A stretch of DNA of 64,000 bases from 21-14-0-10-47-8 sp966211455 (GCA_966211455.1 CBIHNI010000006.1:124001-188000); one strand, 5' to 3'. Numbered from the stretch's first letter, positions 43,367 through 53,100 are shown. The notes: generated by a model from the sequence alone, not told the origin. Made by a program: numbers and translations.

Positions 43367-44260
43367 TCAATGCATCGAATTACGATGCAACTGAGTCCGC
43401 AAATCCTGCAGCTCATCAACAGAAACCGTATAGCGCCGTCCGCACATCTGGCAGGTGATCTCGGCATTTTCTTTTTGTTGAATCATATCATCCAAGTCGG
43501 CAAGCCCCAGCGATCCCAACGAACGCAGCACGCGTTCCTGAGTGCAAGGACAGTGATACTGAACTTCGAAATCATGCGGAATTTCCGAGTAAGGAATTCC
43601 AACCAGATAAGGGGCCACAAGCTGAGCCGCCGTCTTCCCCTGCGCGATTTCCTGCGACACATTGGTTTTGTGTTTGTCGGCGTTTTCTTGAATTTTCTCG
43701 ACCACGGACTCTTCAACCCCTGGCATCACTTCTAAAAGCACGCCGCCAGCCGATTTCACTTTACCGTTGCTATCCAAAAGGACGCCGACTGAAACCAAGG
43801 ATCGAATTTGATGCGATTGATGCAGATAATGAGCGATATCATCGCCCACTTCGCCGGACGCCATTTCCACCGTTCCAAAGAAAGGCTGACGCTGAAATGG
43901 CTGCTGCCGAGATACGGTCAGATTGCCGAAGCCAATCGCTTTTCGCAGGCTCAGGGCGTCTTCTTCGGTGGGGGCAAAGTACTGCGGATGTGGGCAGTAA
44001 CCGCGCACATGTCCTTCGTAGCTGGCCTGTCCGTACAGACTGCCAAGCGGACCATTGCCTTTCAACAAAAGGCCGACTTCTTGACCATCTTTCAGTTGGC
44101 TTGCCATCAACAAGGCTCCGACCATGGCGCGACCGACACCGATCGTCGCCAAAGGGGCCGCGTGCAAAATGCTTTGCATCTCGGCCACGACGGCGGTGGC
44201 GTCGACAGCGGCGACTCGAACTGTCAGATCATTTGTCACAAAACGATGAACTTTACTCAC
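43367..44260 (-). CDS. hslO: Redox-regulated chaperone Hsp33
   Basis: 297 residues. The C-terminal redox switch has the two cysteine pairs of Hsp33: HCPCTQERV (C-x-C) and TCQMCGRRY (C-x-x-C), which bind zinc when reduced. The N-terminal domain contains GQASYEGHVRGY and the family GKVKSAGGVLLEVMPG. When oxidised it holds unfolding proteins, matching oxidative stress during predation. The start is GTG at 44260. It is divergent from the phosphatase at 44323 with a 62-base shared promoter region. Confidence 0.93.
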   Translation of the reverse strand: MSKVHRFVTNDLTVRVAAVDATAVVAEMQSILHAAPLATIGVGRAMVGALLMASQLKDGQEVGLLLKGNGPLGSLYGQASYEGHVRGYCPHPQYFAPTEEDALSLRKAIGFGNLTVSRQQPFQRQPFFGTVEMASGEVGDDIAHYLHQSHQIRSLVSVGVLLDSNGKVKSAGGVLLEVMPGVEESVVEKIQENADKHKTNVSQEIAQGKTAAQLVAPYLVGIPYSEIPHDFEVQYHCPCTQERVLRSLGSLGLADLDDMIQQKENAEITCQMCGRRYTVSVDELQDLRTQLHRNSMH

Positions 44261-44307
44261 GTCCTGACTTTAGCATTATCCGGTTGGCGTGCGCAAACCA
44301 TTCCAGC

Positions 44308-44313
44308 TATCCT
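44308..44313 (+). promoter_or_regulatory. Candidate -10 box (leaderless start)
   Basis: TATCCT lies 9 bases before the ATG at 44323. The spacer ACATTACGC is similar to that before 9936. No Shine-Dalgarno sequence is present. Confidence 0.35.
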
Positions 44314-44322
44314 ACATTACGC

Positions 44323-44808
44323 ATGAGAATTTTAATGTTCCGACACGCTGAAAGAGAAAATTCGGGAAGCTCCAACCCACCTCTCAGTTCGCATGGATTG
44401 AAGCAAGCACAGAAGCTGGTCGAAGACATCGATCTCAATGTTTTGCCACGCCCAAGCAAATTGCTCTGCTCGCCTAAATTGCGAGCACAACAAACCTTTC
44501 GTCAGATCGAAAGCCATCTGGGCATTCCGCTGCAAATTCAACCCGATTTGGACGAGCGTCAAAGCTCGGAACCCATCGATCTTTTCACCCGACGCGTGCA
44601 AAGATTCTTGAACTCTTTCGAAGGCCAAGCTGGAGTGATTTATTTCGTTTCGCATCTAGATTGGATCGAAGAAGCCCTGCGCTTGATCCCCTCCGATGCG
44701 GATTTGCTGCACGACCGCTATCAAACCTGGATGCCGGCACAGTCTTTGGAATTCGAGTATCAAGACGGACTGTGGCAACATCCCGTTTTAAGGAGAAGCA
44801 CATGCTGA
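44323..44808 (+). CDS. Histidine phosphatase (phosphoglycerate-mutase fold)
   Basis: 161 residues. The phospho-accepting histidine is in MFRHAERENSGSS (the family RHG motif reads RHA), then SSHGLKQAQKLVE, SPKLRAQQTF and the second catalytic histidine in YFVSHLDWIEE. The length and motifs are close to SixA-like phosphohistidine phosphatases, but the substrate cannot be read. It ends 7 bases into the next gene. Confidence 0.8.
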   Translation: MRILMFRHAERENSGSSNPPLSSHGLKQAQKLVEDIDLNVLPRPSKLLCSPKLRAQQTFRQIESHLGIPLQIQPDLDERQSSEPIDLFTRRVQRFLNSFEGQAGVIYFVSHLDWIEEALRLIPSDADLLHDRYQTWMPAQSLEFEYQDGLWQHPVLRRSTC

Positions 44809-45416
44809 TTCGAAATATCTGGGCCGTCGGCCGCAATTACGCCGATCACGCCAAAGAATTGGGAAATGCTGTTCCCGCCAAACCGATGATGTTTCTAAAA
44901 GCTGGCAGCTCGGCCAGCGTCAATTCGAATGAAATTGTGCTTCCGCACTGGGCGACCGATGTGCATCACGAAGTCGAACTTGCTCTGAAATTCAGCAACA
45001 GCCTGCACGTCATCGAAGGCGCGGTGGCGCTGGATCTGACCGAGCGCACTTTGCAGAACGAGGCGAAGAAGGCCGGCGCTCCGTGGACATTGGCCAAGTC
45101 CTTTCACAATGCCTGTGCGGTCTCTGCCTTCTTTTCGATCAAAAAATTGGACGAGTGCCGCGATCTGCGCCTGCGCCTTTGGGTGAACGACGAGCTCCGC
45201 CAGGATGGCCGCACTTCGCAGATGATTTTTGGCCTGGAACAGGTCATCGAGTATGCAAAGGAACATTTTCCAGTTTGCCCGGGTGATTTGCTTCTGACTG
45301 GCACCCCGGCCGGCGTCGGCCCCTTAAAGCCAGGCGATCGCGTCAAAGCCGAAATTGAGGGCCAGATTTCGCACACTTGGACGATCCGGCAAGAGGCTCC
45401 TCCGGTCAAAGCTTAA
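44802..45416 (+). CDS. Fumarylacetoacetate hydrolase family protein
   Basis: 204 residues from ATG 44802 (AAGGAG 6 bases upstream). Motifs of FAA-type hydrolases are present: AVGRNYADHAKELG, KPMMFLKAGSS, VHHEVELALKF (metal ligands E-x-E), SKSF replaced by LAKSFHNACAV, and LLTGTPAGVGPLKPGD. The small size matches acylpyruvase/YcgM-like enzymes, which cleave C-C bonds in acylpyruvates or decarboxylate oxaloacetate. It overlaps the phosphatase gene by 7 bases and is followed by putA. Confidence 0.88.
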   Translation: MLIRNIWAVGRNYADHAKELGNAVPAKPMMFLKAGSSASVNSNEIVLPHWATDVHHEVELALKFSNSLHVIEGAVALDLTERTLQNEAKKAGAPWTLAKSFHNACAVSAFFSIKKLDECRDLRLRLWVNDELRQDGRTSQMIFGLEQVIEYAKEHFPVCPGDLLLTGTPAGVGPLKPGDRVKAEIEGQISHTWTIRQEAPPVKA

Positions 45417-45533
45417 GCTTTCCCACACCCGCCTTCAAAACGGCGCATTTTCAGAGACGGAAAGCGCTTGAATTTCGTTTGCGATCAGGCGAAAACTTCC
45501 TCACTTTTTTGCATCTACAATCAGGAGATTCGA

Positions 45534-48485
45534 ATGGATCAGCAGGCCCAAATCAAAGCCAAGGGTGAGGAAATTTTCCGTCGCATGGAATCCGCCAGCA
45601 AAGTGTCTTTGTTCAGCAAAGACTTCTGGTACGGATCGATCATGGACTGGTCGATGAAGAACGAACAATTCAAAACGCAGATGTTCCGTTTCGTCGACGT
45701 GCTTCCGGCTTTGAACTCTGGCAACGAAGTCGCTCGTCATTTGAAAGAGTACTTCTCTGAAAACGGCCAAGAGCTTCCACCGGTTTTCAACGTCGGCCTG
45801 GGCCTGGGTTCATTGGCGCCGTCACTGATGGCAGGTGCGATCCGCAAAAACGTGACCCAGATGGCAAAGATGTTCATCACCGGCGAAAATCCGGATGAAG
45901 CTCTGCCGGTTCTGAAAAAGGGACGTAAAAATAAAATCACTTTCACCGCCGATATTTTGGGCGAAGCGACTTTGTCGGAAAAAGAAGCGCTCGAATACCA
46001 ATCCAAATGTCTTGAGCTGATCGACTGGCTTTCCAAAGATGCGCAAAAGTGGGACGAAGTTCCGCAGATCGATCGCGACAATGAAGGCCCGATTCCAAAA
46101 GTGAACGTGTCGGTGAAACTGACCGCCCTGTATTCGCAGATCAACGACAAAGCCTGGAATGAAACCAAAACCAAATTGAAAGATCGCCTGCGTCCGATTC
46201 TGCAAGCCGGAATGGACAAAGGCATTTTCATCAATCTGGATATGGAACAGTATTCAGTGAAACACCTGACCATCGAAGTCTACAAAGAGCTGATGATGGA
46301 GCCCCAGTTCCGCGGTTACCGTCACTTTGGTTGCGTGATCCAGGCTTACCTGCGCGATTCATTGGCTGACATCAAAGACATGGTCAAATTCTGCCAAGAG
46401 CGCGGCACACCTTTGACGATTCGTCTGGTGAAAGGCGCTTACTGGGATTACGAAACCATCGAAGCCGAACAGCGCCGTTGGAACATTCCGGTTTACACCA
46501 ACAAAAAAGAATCCGATGCGAACTATGAAGTTTGCGCCGATTACCTGCTGCAAAACTTTAAATACATCCGTGCCGCCTTCGGCTCGCACAACGTGCGCAC
46601 GATCGCGGCGGCCATCACCGCAGCCGAAAAATACAATGTGCCACAAAACGGATTTGAAATTCAGATGCTGTACGGAATGGCCGATCCGATCAAAAAATCT
46701 TTGGTCGAAATGGGTTACCGCGTGCGCGAATATGCTCCTGTCGGCGAATTGATTCCGGGCATGGCTTATTTGGTGCGCCGTCTTTTGGAAAATACATCCA
46801 ATGAATCCTGGCTGCGCGGCAAATTTGCCGAAGGCCAAACTTCGGATGTTCTGCTGAAGGATCCAAAACAAGATCTGCAAATCACATCGCCTGAACTGAA
46901 AACGGAAGATCGTTTCTACAACGAGCCTTACAAAGATTTCGCCTTGGAAGAAAACCGTCGTGCAATCCAAAACGCGATTGCCGATGCGAAAAAATCTTTG
47001 GGTAAAACCTATCCTTTGCATATCAACGGTAAAGACGTGACCACCTCTCGCACTTTGTCGCGTGAAAATCCGTCCAAGAGCGATCAAATCTTGGGACAGA
47101 TTTCGGTCGCCAGCACAGTGGAAGCCGAGCAAGCTTTCCAGGCGGCTCACAACGCCTATAAAACTTGGCGCAAAGTTCCAGCCGCCGAGCGCGCACGCCT
47201 CGTGGATCGCATTGCCGACTTGATGGTGCGTGACAGCTTTAAGCTCACCGCCACCCAAGTCTTGGAAGTCGGAAAACCCTGGGCCGAAGCCGACGCCGAC
47301 GTGGCAGAAGCGATCGATTTCTGCCGTTATTACGCTCGTCATATGAAAGAGCTCGCATCTCCACAAAAAGTTGGAAACGTGCCGGGCGAACTTTCGCTTT
47401 ATGAATACAAACCGCGTGGCGTGGCCTTGGTTATCGCGCCGTGGAACTTCCCTTTGGCGATTTTGACAGGCCAAGCTGTTGCAGCCGCTGTCACCGGTAA
47501 CACCGTGATCATGAAGCCGGCCGAGCAATCTTCGATTGTGGCAGCAGGTCTGATGGACATCATCAAAGAAGCGGGCTTCCCGCCGGGTGTCTTCAACTTC
47601 TTGCCTGGCTACGGTGAAGAAGTGGGCGAATATTTGGTTCAACATCCGCAGGTGACCACGATTGCATTCACCGGCTCGAAAGCCGTGGGTTTGCACATTT
47701 TGAAGAATGCGGGCACCCACAAAATCGGTCAGACCGAAGTCAAACGCTGCATCATCGAGATGGGCGGGAAAAATGCAGTCATCATCGATAACGATGCGGA
47801 CCTGGATGAAGCGGTCGATGGCGTTTTGTATTCGGCTTTCGGATTCTCGGGCCAGAAATGCTCGGCTTGCTCGCGCGTGATCGTGCTGGATGAGGTCTTT
47901 GATAAATTCGAAGCGCGTTTGCTGGAGGCGACAAAATCCATCTGCCAAGCTTCAGCCGAAGATCCAAATGGCTACCTGGGACCTGTGGTCGATGACGAAG
48001 CTTACAAGCGCATCATGGCCACCATCGAAGACGCCAAGAAATCAAACAAGCTTCTGTATCAAGGCGAAGCGCCGAAAGGCGGATACTTTGTTCCGCCGAC
48101 GATCTTCACCAATGTCGATCCAAAATCGTCGCTGGCACAGAGCGAAATCTTCGGACCGGTTTTGGCCATCATGAAAGCCAAAGATCTGGATCAAGCATTG
48201 GAAATCGCCAACGGCACCGAGTACGCACTGACCGGCGGATTGTTCTCGCGAAGCCCGGCGAATATTGCGAAAGTCAAAGACGAATTCGAAGTCGGAAACC
48301 TGTACGTCAATCGTGGCATCACCGGTGCGATGGTGGATCGTCATCCGTTCGGCGGATTCAAGATGTCCGGGATCGGTTCTAAGACCGGTGGACCGGATTA
48401 TTTGAAACAGTTTATGGAGCCTCGCTGCGTGACCGAGAACACTCTTCGCCGCGGGTTCGCTCCGGCGGAAGAGGGTCTGGAGTAA
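45534..48485 (+). CDS. putA: Bifunctional proline dehydrogenase / P5C dehydrogenase
   Basis: 983 residues. The N-terminal proline dehydrogenase barrel (about 90-450) has RLVKGAYWDYET and EIQMLYGMAD; it oxidises proline with FAD. The C-terminal aldehyde dehydrogenase (about 500-960) has IAPWNFPLAILTGQ, the catalytic glutamate in IIEMGGKN and the catalytic Cys in FSGQKCSACSR; it makes glutamate. No N-terminal ribbon-helix-helix DNA-binding domain is present, so it is not an autoregulator. The ATG at 45534 is chosen because AGGAG precedes it; a frame from 45468 has no support. It would let a predator burn prey proline. Confidence 0.95.
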   Translation: MDQQAQIKAKGEEIFRRMESASKVSLFSKDFWYGSIMDWSMKNEQFKTQMFRFVDVLPALNSGNEVARHLKEYFSENGQELPPVFNVGLGLGSLAPSLMAGAIRKNVTQMAKMFITGENPDEALPVLKKGRKNKITFTADILGEATLSEKEALEYQSKCLELIDWLSKDAQKWDEVPQIDRDNEGPIPKVNVSVKLTALYSQINDKAWNETKTKLKDRLRPILQAGMDKGIFINLDMEQYSVKHLTIEVYKELMMEPQFRGYRHFGCVIQAYLRDSLADIKDMVKFCQERGTPLTIRLVKGAYWDYETIEAEQRRWNIPVYTNKKESDANYEVCADYLLQNFKYIRAAFGSHNVRTIAAAITAAEKYNVPQNGFEIQMLYGMADPIKKSLVEMGYRVREYAPVGELIPGMAYLVRRLLENTSNESWLRGKFAEGQTSDVLLKDPKQDLQITSPELKTEDRFYNEPYKDFALEENRRAIQNAIADAKKSLGKTYPLHINGKDVTTSRTLSRENPSKSDQILGQISVASTVEAEQAFQAAHNAYKTWRKVPAAERARLVDRIADLMVRDSFKLTATQVLEVGKPWAEADADVAEAIDFCRYYARHMKELASPQKVGNVPGELSLYEYKPRGVALVIAPWNFPLAILTGQAVAAAVTGNTVIMKPAEQSSIVAAGLMDIIKEAGFPPGVFNFLPGYGEEVGEYLVQHPQVTTIAFTGSKAVGLHILKNAGTHKIGQTEVKRCIIEMGGKNAVIIDNDADLDEAVDGVLYSAFGFSGQKCSACSRVIVLDEVFDKFEARLLEATKSICQASAEDPNGYLGPVVDDEAYKRIMATIEDAKKSNKLLYQGEAPKGGYFVPPTIFTNVDPKSSLAQSEIFGPVLAIMKAKDLDQALEIANGTEYALTGGLFSRSPANIAKVKDEFEVGNLYVNRGITGAMVDRHPFGGFKMSGIGSKTGGPDYLKQFMEPRCVTENTLRRGFAPAEEGLE

Positions 48486-48927
48486 TTCCAGCCCGTCAGA
48501 GAAAAGACATCCTGTCTGCTGGGATGCTTGCGCACCCCAGACCCCGCTTGCGGCTGGCCATCCAGGCCAGTCCGCTCTAATGTAAGGATTGGGAATCAGA
48601 GATTCAGATTCGTTCGAATAAAATCGAATTCAATTTCGAAGCTAAGTAGAATCTTTTGTAGATCCGGTAAATCGTCGGCTTCGCCGGTTTACCGGATTTG
48701 ATCTAAGACACCCTTTTTATCAAGGATAGTATAATGGCCGTTTGGACAACATACCGGTCTTTCAAACCCAGAGCTTCGTCCCGAGGCCAATAAACTGACA
48801 TTTTCGCCAATATATTGTCCTAACGGAAAGAGTAGTATTTTACTCAGTGGCGACATCATCCGCGGGAGGCCAGCTAGGATGCCTTTTCTTCGAAGGTCTC
48901 TTGTTTACAAGAAGTCCTGCACCCAAC
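48486..48927. other. 442-base gap between convergent genes, with hairpins
   Basis: No gene was recognised. CTGGCC-ATCCA-GGCCAG (48554-48570) is a compact hairpin after putA. A larger one is TCCGGTAAA...TTTACCGGA (about 48663-48695) with an inner CGGC/GCCG pair, inside a GATC...GATC frame. These may be terminators or REP-like units; poly-U is weak. Confidence 0.45.
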
Positions 48928-49839
48928 CTAGTGCTGGAAGAACCACTGAACCCAGAGGTTCTTGCGGAAGTAGCGAAGCGCAAATCCAAGGCTCGCTCCA
49001 AAAAGCATTCCGCCGATGTGCGCACTGTAGGCGATCCCTGAACCGATTTCGATTGGCGTGCTGAGGTAACCGACGACGTCCGACAGGAAACATAGCGGGA
49101 AAATGATCCAGGTTGGAAGGTAGATAAATCCGAAATAGCCTGGCAGTGGCGAAACAAAGTAAAAGAATGAGACTCGCTTCTTTTTTTCGAAGGCGGCGTA
49201 GAAAGCCATGACTCCGCTTAAAGCACCGCTGGCGCCGATCATGGGAGCCAGACTTGCGGGGCTCAAAAGCAAGAACATCCAGGCACCAGCCATCCCGCTG
49301 ATCAAGGTCAGAAGTCCCAATCCCAAGGCACCGATCGAAGTTTCAACCGCAGCCGCGAAGATCAGGAACATCAGCATATTGCCGATCAAATGGATCCAGC
49401 CCGCATGCATGAACTGATAAGTGATCCAGTTCAGCGGCGAGCCACCTTGCGTGCGCAGACCGAAGACGGTTGAAAGCTTGTCTTGGATTTGATCTTGATA
49501 CTTGCGCATGGTTTGGCGCCACTGACCAATGGCGATATTGTCGCCGAAAAAAACGGCGGTCTGCGCGTTTTCAACAAAGTTGGGATCTTTCAATCCCAAA
49601 CCGCCCTGGATCAGCCATTGATTGCGGCTCAGGTACGGCAGGTTTTTCATCTCGGGGTTTTGATACTGCATGTACAGCTTGCCGGTCATGATCAGATTAT
49701 CGGGATCGCTGAACTCTTGCATGCTGGGGCGTTGGGCTTCCCATGTGGCCAGGAAGACGAAAAGATTTAAGACCAGGAACATCCAGGTCATGGGGGCTTG
49801 ATCCCACTTTAAAAATCCTTTGATCCAAGGAACGATCAT
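48928..49839 (-). CDS. Rhomboid intramembrane serine protease
   Basis: 303 residues with about six to seven TM helices. The catalytic dyad is Ser204 in MIGASGALSG and His274 in AYSAHIGGMLFG, with the family HAGWIHLIGNM motif about 60 residues before the Ser. A long soluble loop (about 35-140) lies between the first TM and the core. It cleaves TM helices of other membrane proteins. Its GTG or ATG start overlaps the stop of the RDD/TPR gene (4 bases), so the two are co-translated. Confidence 0.92.
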   Translation of the reverse strand: MIVPWIKGFLKWDQAPMTWMFLVLNLFVFLATWEAQRPSMQEFSDPDNLIMTGKLYMQYQNPEMKNLPYLSRNQWLIQGGLGLKDPNFVENAQTAVFFGDNIAIGQWRQTMRKYQDQIQDKLSTVFGLRTQGGSPLNWITYQFMHAGWIHLIGNMLMFLIFAAAVETSIGALGLGLLTLISGMAGAWMFLLLSPASLAPMIGASGALSGVMAFYAAFEKKKRVSFFYFVSPLPGYFGFIYLPTWIIFPLCFLSDVVGYLSTPIEIGSGIAYSAHIGGMLFGASLGFALRYFRKNLWVQWFFQH

Positions 49840-51728
49840 TGCCCGCCCGCCTGTCTGTATTTACCCAAAGCCTGACGAATAAAATCGAGGGTCAACGAAT
49901 CCGTTGAAGCCGGAGCACGGTCAACCTGTTGATGCTGCTGCAGTTCGCTCCAGGCCTTATCGTAATTGCGGGCCACATAGTACGCTTTGATCTGCATCGG
50001 TTTGAAACCGTAATCGGCCACGATTTGTGGCGATGGCAGATGCACGATCTCGCGGATCGGCTTTTCGGCTCGCATGCGGATGAATGTGTTCATCGCCCGT
50101 TCGTAAATTTTGATCCACGTCAGATCGTGGACTTTTTTATCATTTAAGAACGTGGTGATCTTTTTGAAATCGTCTTCGGTGGTGGCCGAATCGATCCACG
50201 ACTGCAATGACAGCCGTCGCAGGAAAACCGGACGCACTGATTCGTGTCGGAAAGCCAGATTTTCTAAGATCTGCTGCTTTTGTTCTTTCGAAAGATTGGA
50301 TTCGCTGGAGATCGCTTTGACGTATTCGACCAGATCTTTGCGATCGCGAAGAATATTCTGAAACTGCGTGAGCTCGAAAGCGCTGGTCTTGCGGCATTCT
50401 TTTTCGCGAATCAAAGCAACCGCCGCGAAGGTTTCTTGCAGCGGCGCCCGAGCCGCCTTTACCGTTGATTTCAGATCTTCACAGGCCTCGACCGCTTGGG
50501 CCGAGCAGCTTCGATCCAGCTCTTCATGACAGATCCAGGCGGCCAGATCCATTTGATGGGCGCGGTCCATCTGGTGAACGACGTTTTGGTAAGCACCTTT
50601 GGCGCGCTCGGTTTTATTCTGCGCCCAGAAAGCCTTCACCAATCCCGCTTGCGCGAAACTGTGGAAGCCTTCTTCTTTGGAAAGTTTCAAGAACTGTCTT
50701 TCGGCTTCGGCGTAACGGCCTTTTTCGAAATCTTCGGTGACATTTAAAATCTCGGAGGTCTTTGCATCCTTCGGGATTTCATTTTTGCTGGGATCAGCCT
50801 CGTATTTGGCGATACCACAAGCCGTCCCCGCTTCGTCGACTTCGCAAGCTTTGTCCAGGTAGGCTTCGAAAACATCGGTGTCGTAGCGTTTCAGCATGCC
50901 TTTTGCCAAGTAGGCCCAAGACTTTTCATCTTCATTCGGAGTCCACAAAACGAAATCCGCCTCGGCGGCCAAGCAGTCCTCGGAAATTTCATCGGCCAAG
51001 AAAAGAGCCAAGGCTTTGTCGATGCGCGATTCTTTCTCGTCAACCACTTGCGAAACTGAAGCACAAAGGTAGTCCTCGCGCTCGAGCTCGCCTTTTTTAA
51101 ATTCGCCCTGCACGGCCAGTTTGTAGAAATGCCCAACAAAGAAAATGCCCCACATGAAAAGGCACAAAGACATCACCACCAAAAACTGACGCACGAAATG
51201 CGTTTCCATCTGATGCGGGCCTTGATCACCTTGCGCTTTCAGTGTCACCACCATCAGGCCGGATGCGCGGTCATGCAACGGACGACGGTGCGATTCGCTG
51301 GCGACCTCAAGGAACGGAACGCAGAAACACAGAACTTCGCAGCTCCACAAGAAACTGCGAAGCAAAGCTTGCGAAAAACGCAGACGCGCTTGGGGTTGCT
51401 GAACCGAGACGACTTTCAGTTTGAAGAAATACTTTCCCGGTGTAGCCCCCAGAAGAATCAAAAACAACGATTGAAACAGAATGCATAAGAAAAGCGAAAA
51501 GATGACGGCGACGATCAGCAGGATCAGGAACTCGACCGAATTCGGTGACGAGAAATAAACCATCTGCAGCTTGCGAAAAAGATTGGCCAGGATGAATCCG
51601 AAGACCGGTGTGAACAGAACAACGTCAAAGATGAAAGCTAAAAAACGATCCAGCACCGGCGCGATGCGAAGCGTGTTGGGACCGTAGTTTGGCGGCGTTT
51701 GTTGCTGGGGAAAGTCTTGATAAACCAT
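49836..51728 (-). CDS. RDD-family membrane protein with long helical-repeat domain
   Basis: 630 residues. An RDD membrane domain (about 25-160) contains VLDRFLAFIFDVVLF and the R-D-D-like HDRASGLMV, and one further TM follows near 190. The remaining roughly 430 residues form helical repeats of TPR/Sel1-type spacing (FEKGRYAEAERQFLKLSKEEG, YDKAWSELQQHQQ), facing the periplasm or cytoplasm. RDD proteins are transporters or scaffolds of uncertain role. It is translationally coupled to the rhomboid protease and may be a substrate or partner. It has a long C-rich patch (CHEELDRSCSAQAVEACEDL). Confidence 0.75.
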   Translation of the reverse strand: MVYQDFPQQQTPPNYGPNTLRIAPVLDRFLAFIFDVVLFTPVFGFILANLFRKLQMVYFSSPNSVEFLILLIVAVIFSLFLCILFQSLFLILLGATPGKYFFKLKVVSVQQPQARLRFSQALLRSFLWSCEVLCFCVPFLEVASESHRRPLHDRASGLMVVTLKAQGDQGPHQMETHFVRQFLVVMSLCLFMWGIFFVGHFYKLAVQGEFKKGELEREDYLCASVSQVVDEKESRIDKALALFLADEISEDCLAAEADFVLWTPNEDEKSWAYLAKGMLKRYDTDVFEAYLDKACEVDEAGTACGIAKYEADPSKNEIPKDAKTSEILNVTEDFEKGRYAEAERQFLKLSKEEGFHSFAQAGLVKAFWAQNKTERAKGAYQNVVHQMDRAHQMDLAAWICHEELDRSCSAQAVEACEDLKSTVKAARAPLQETFAAVALIREKECRKTSAFELTQFQNILRDRKDLVEYVKAISSESNLSKEQKQQILENLAFRHESVRPVFLRRLSLQSWIDSATTEDDFKKITTFLNDKKVHDLTWIKIYERAMNTFIRMRAEKPIREIVHLPSPQIVADYGFKPMQIKAYYVARNYDKAWSELQQHQQVDRAPASTDSLTLDFIRQALGKYRQAGGQ

Positions 51729-51771
51729 GATAATGGCTTATCGGCTTTCCCCTGAGATACATTGACCTTAT

Positions 51772-52470
51772 TTAGGGCTGGTTTGTCTCGGCCGAGCGGA
51801 TTTTCAGCGACATGAATCGACCTTCGTCGTTCATTTCGAAAGCCGCCGTGCCCACGACCTTGTGGTCTTGGCCTAAAAGACGGTATTCGTGCGTCGTCGC
51901 CGATTGCGGCGTCTTATTGGCCTGGTCAAAGCTTTCAAAATTCACCGAAAGCAGGCGGCCATAGTTCTTCAAGAACTCTTCCGGATTTAAAAAGACGGGA
52001 CGATCGTTGGTATCATCCGAATCCGAGTACGTGATCTCCTGGACCTTGGCGTTTTCAGCCCGCACCGTCTGATCGATCACACGGTACTTGCCGGCCAGCA
52101 AACCGAAACGCAATTGCTCAAGCGTATTCGCGGTCTTTCCGACAGCGGCCGGCGTGCGTGTGGCGATTGGATCTTGCGCCAAACGCTCGGCCAATTTTTT
52201 CTCCCACTCGATATCGCGAAATGGATTCATCGGGTGAGCACTGGCGATCGCACGATTCAGATTTTGGATTTCAGAGGAAGAGGTGTTGTCCGACACCACG
52301 TAACGCGCGCTTCCCGTGCGGGTCATATTGTCGTTCACCATCAAGGCGCCCATCATCAGCGTGACCAGGGAAAACGACAGCACGATGCTTTGCGCACCTT
52401 GTTTTTGCTGCTTGCGAGCTTTACGGCTTTGCTTTTCTGGAAATGAAATCACATTTTTCATATTGAACAT
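51772..52470 (-). CDS. Single-TM protein of unknown function
   Basis: 232 residues from ATG 52470 (GAGGG upstream). The N-terminus is basic (SRKARKQQKQG), then a TM helix (about 32-50, IVLSFSLVTLMMGALM) places the rest outside the cytoplasm. The tail contains VDQTVRAENAKVQEITYSDSDD and NEEGRF-like motifs in an OmpA-unlike, beta-rich segment. Other in-frame ATGs (52461, 52488) are possible starts. No family was recognised. It precedes the RDD/TPR gene on the same strand. Confidence 0.6.
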   Translation of the reverse strand: MFNMKNVISFPEKQSRKARKQQKQGAQSIVLSFSLVTLMMGALMVNDNMTRTGSARYVVSDNTSSSEIQNLNRAIASAHPMNPFRDIEWEKKLAERLAQDPIATRTPAAVGKTANTLEQLRFGLLAGKYRVIDQTVRAENAKVQEITYSDSDDTNDRPVFLNPEEFLKNYGRLLSVNFESFDQANKTPQSATTHEYRLLGQDHKVVGTAAFEMNDEGRFMSLKIRSAETNQP

Positions 52471-52601
52471 CCCATCCCTCATTCCCATTAAACTGTGCGA
52501 AGTTGATGCCAGCCCATTGATGATTGTATCAGATCTCACAGTTATCTTTTAGACAGCTGTCAGAAACGGCCTGACTGATGAGATTATTGTCTCAAGATGA
52601 A

Positions 52602-52625
52602 ACGGGCTGGAAAAGTCCAGCCCGT
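52602..52625 (-). terminator. Rho-independent terminator
   Basis: ACGGGCTGGA and TCCAGCCCGT form a perfect 10-base stem with an AAAG (minus strand CTTT) loop. On the minus strand it is followed by TTTCATCTTG. It lies 35 bases after the stop of the Fis-type gene. Confidence 0.75.
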
Positions 52626-52659
52626 CGAAAGTCTATGAAATACAGACTTTGAAATCGAA

Positions 52660-53100
52660 TTAAGCGGCGCGCTTCTTACGAGCAACGGCCGGGTCGATTT
52701 GATATTGCTTCACTTTGCGGTACAAAGTGGCGCGACCGATTCCCAAAGCTTTGGCAGCTTCAGTCAGGTTTCCGCGGAATTGCAAAATTGCATTTTCAAT
52801 TGCTTTGCTTTCCAGCTCATTCATTGTCGCAACTTTACTTGCGTCAACCGAGCCTGAAGCTGAAGGCGTCACACCTGGAAACGGAAGGACATTGCCTCGA
52901 TTTTCCAAAGGACTTGTTCCTGATGCCAGTGACGGCAGACCGACAGCCAATTGTGAACGGAAGTACGAATTTTCCAATCCGTCTTTCCATTGACCAGGTC
53001 CATAAGTGTTGATGGTGACTCCGTATGGAGCCAACGCTGTTTTCGCTTTTTCGGCCGTTTCTGCATCATCAGAGACGATGAAGACCATTGTACGCGGCAT
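52660..53100 (-). CDS. Fis-type HTH protein with receiver-like N-terminus
   Basis: 146 residues. The C-terminal 50 residues are a Fis/NtrC-type DNA-binding domain (IENAILQFRGNLTEAAKALGIGRATLYRKVKQY). The first 45 residues (MVFIVSDDAETAEKAKTALAPYGV) look like the start of a receiver domain with an acidic pair but no visible phosphoacceptor or Walker motifs. The AAA+ sigma-54 module found between such ends in NtrC proteins is absent. It could be a DNA-binding remnant, an anti-activator or a nucleoid protein. It has a clear terminator. Confidence 0.75.
   Translation of the reverse strand: MPRTMVFIVSDDAETAEKAKTALAPYGVTINTYGPGQWKDGLENSYFRSQLAVGLPSLASGTSPLENRGNVLPFPGVTPSASGSVDASKVATMNELESKAIENAILQFRGNLTEAAKALGIGRATLYRKVKQYQIDPAVARKKRAA

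Noticed and set aside
46359..47948. A 529-codon minus-strand frame opposite putA
   Set aside because: It is fully antisense to a clear PutA with complete motifs, has no ribosome site and its residues are His/Arg/Phe-heavy, as expected from reading codon-biased DNA backwards.
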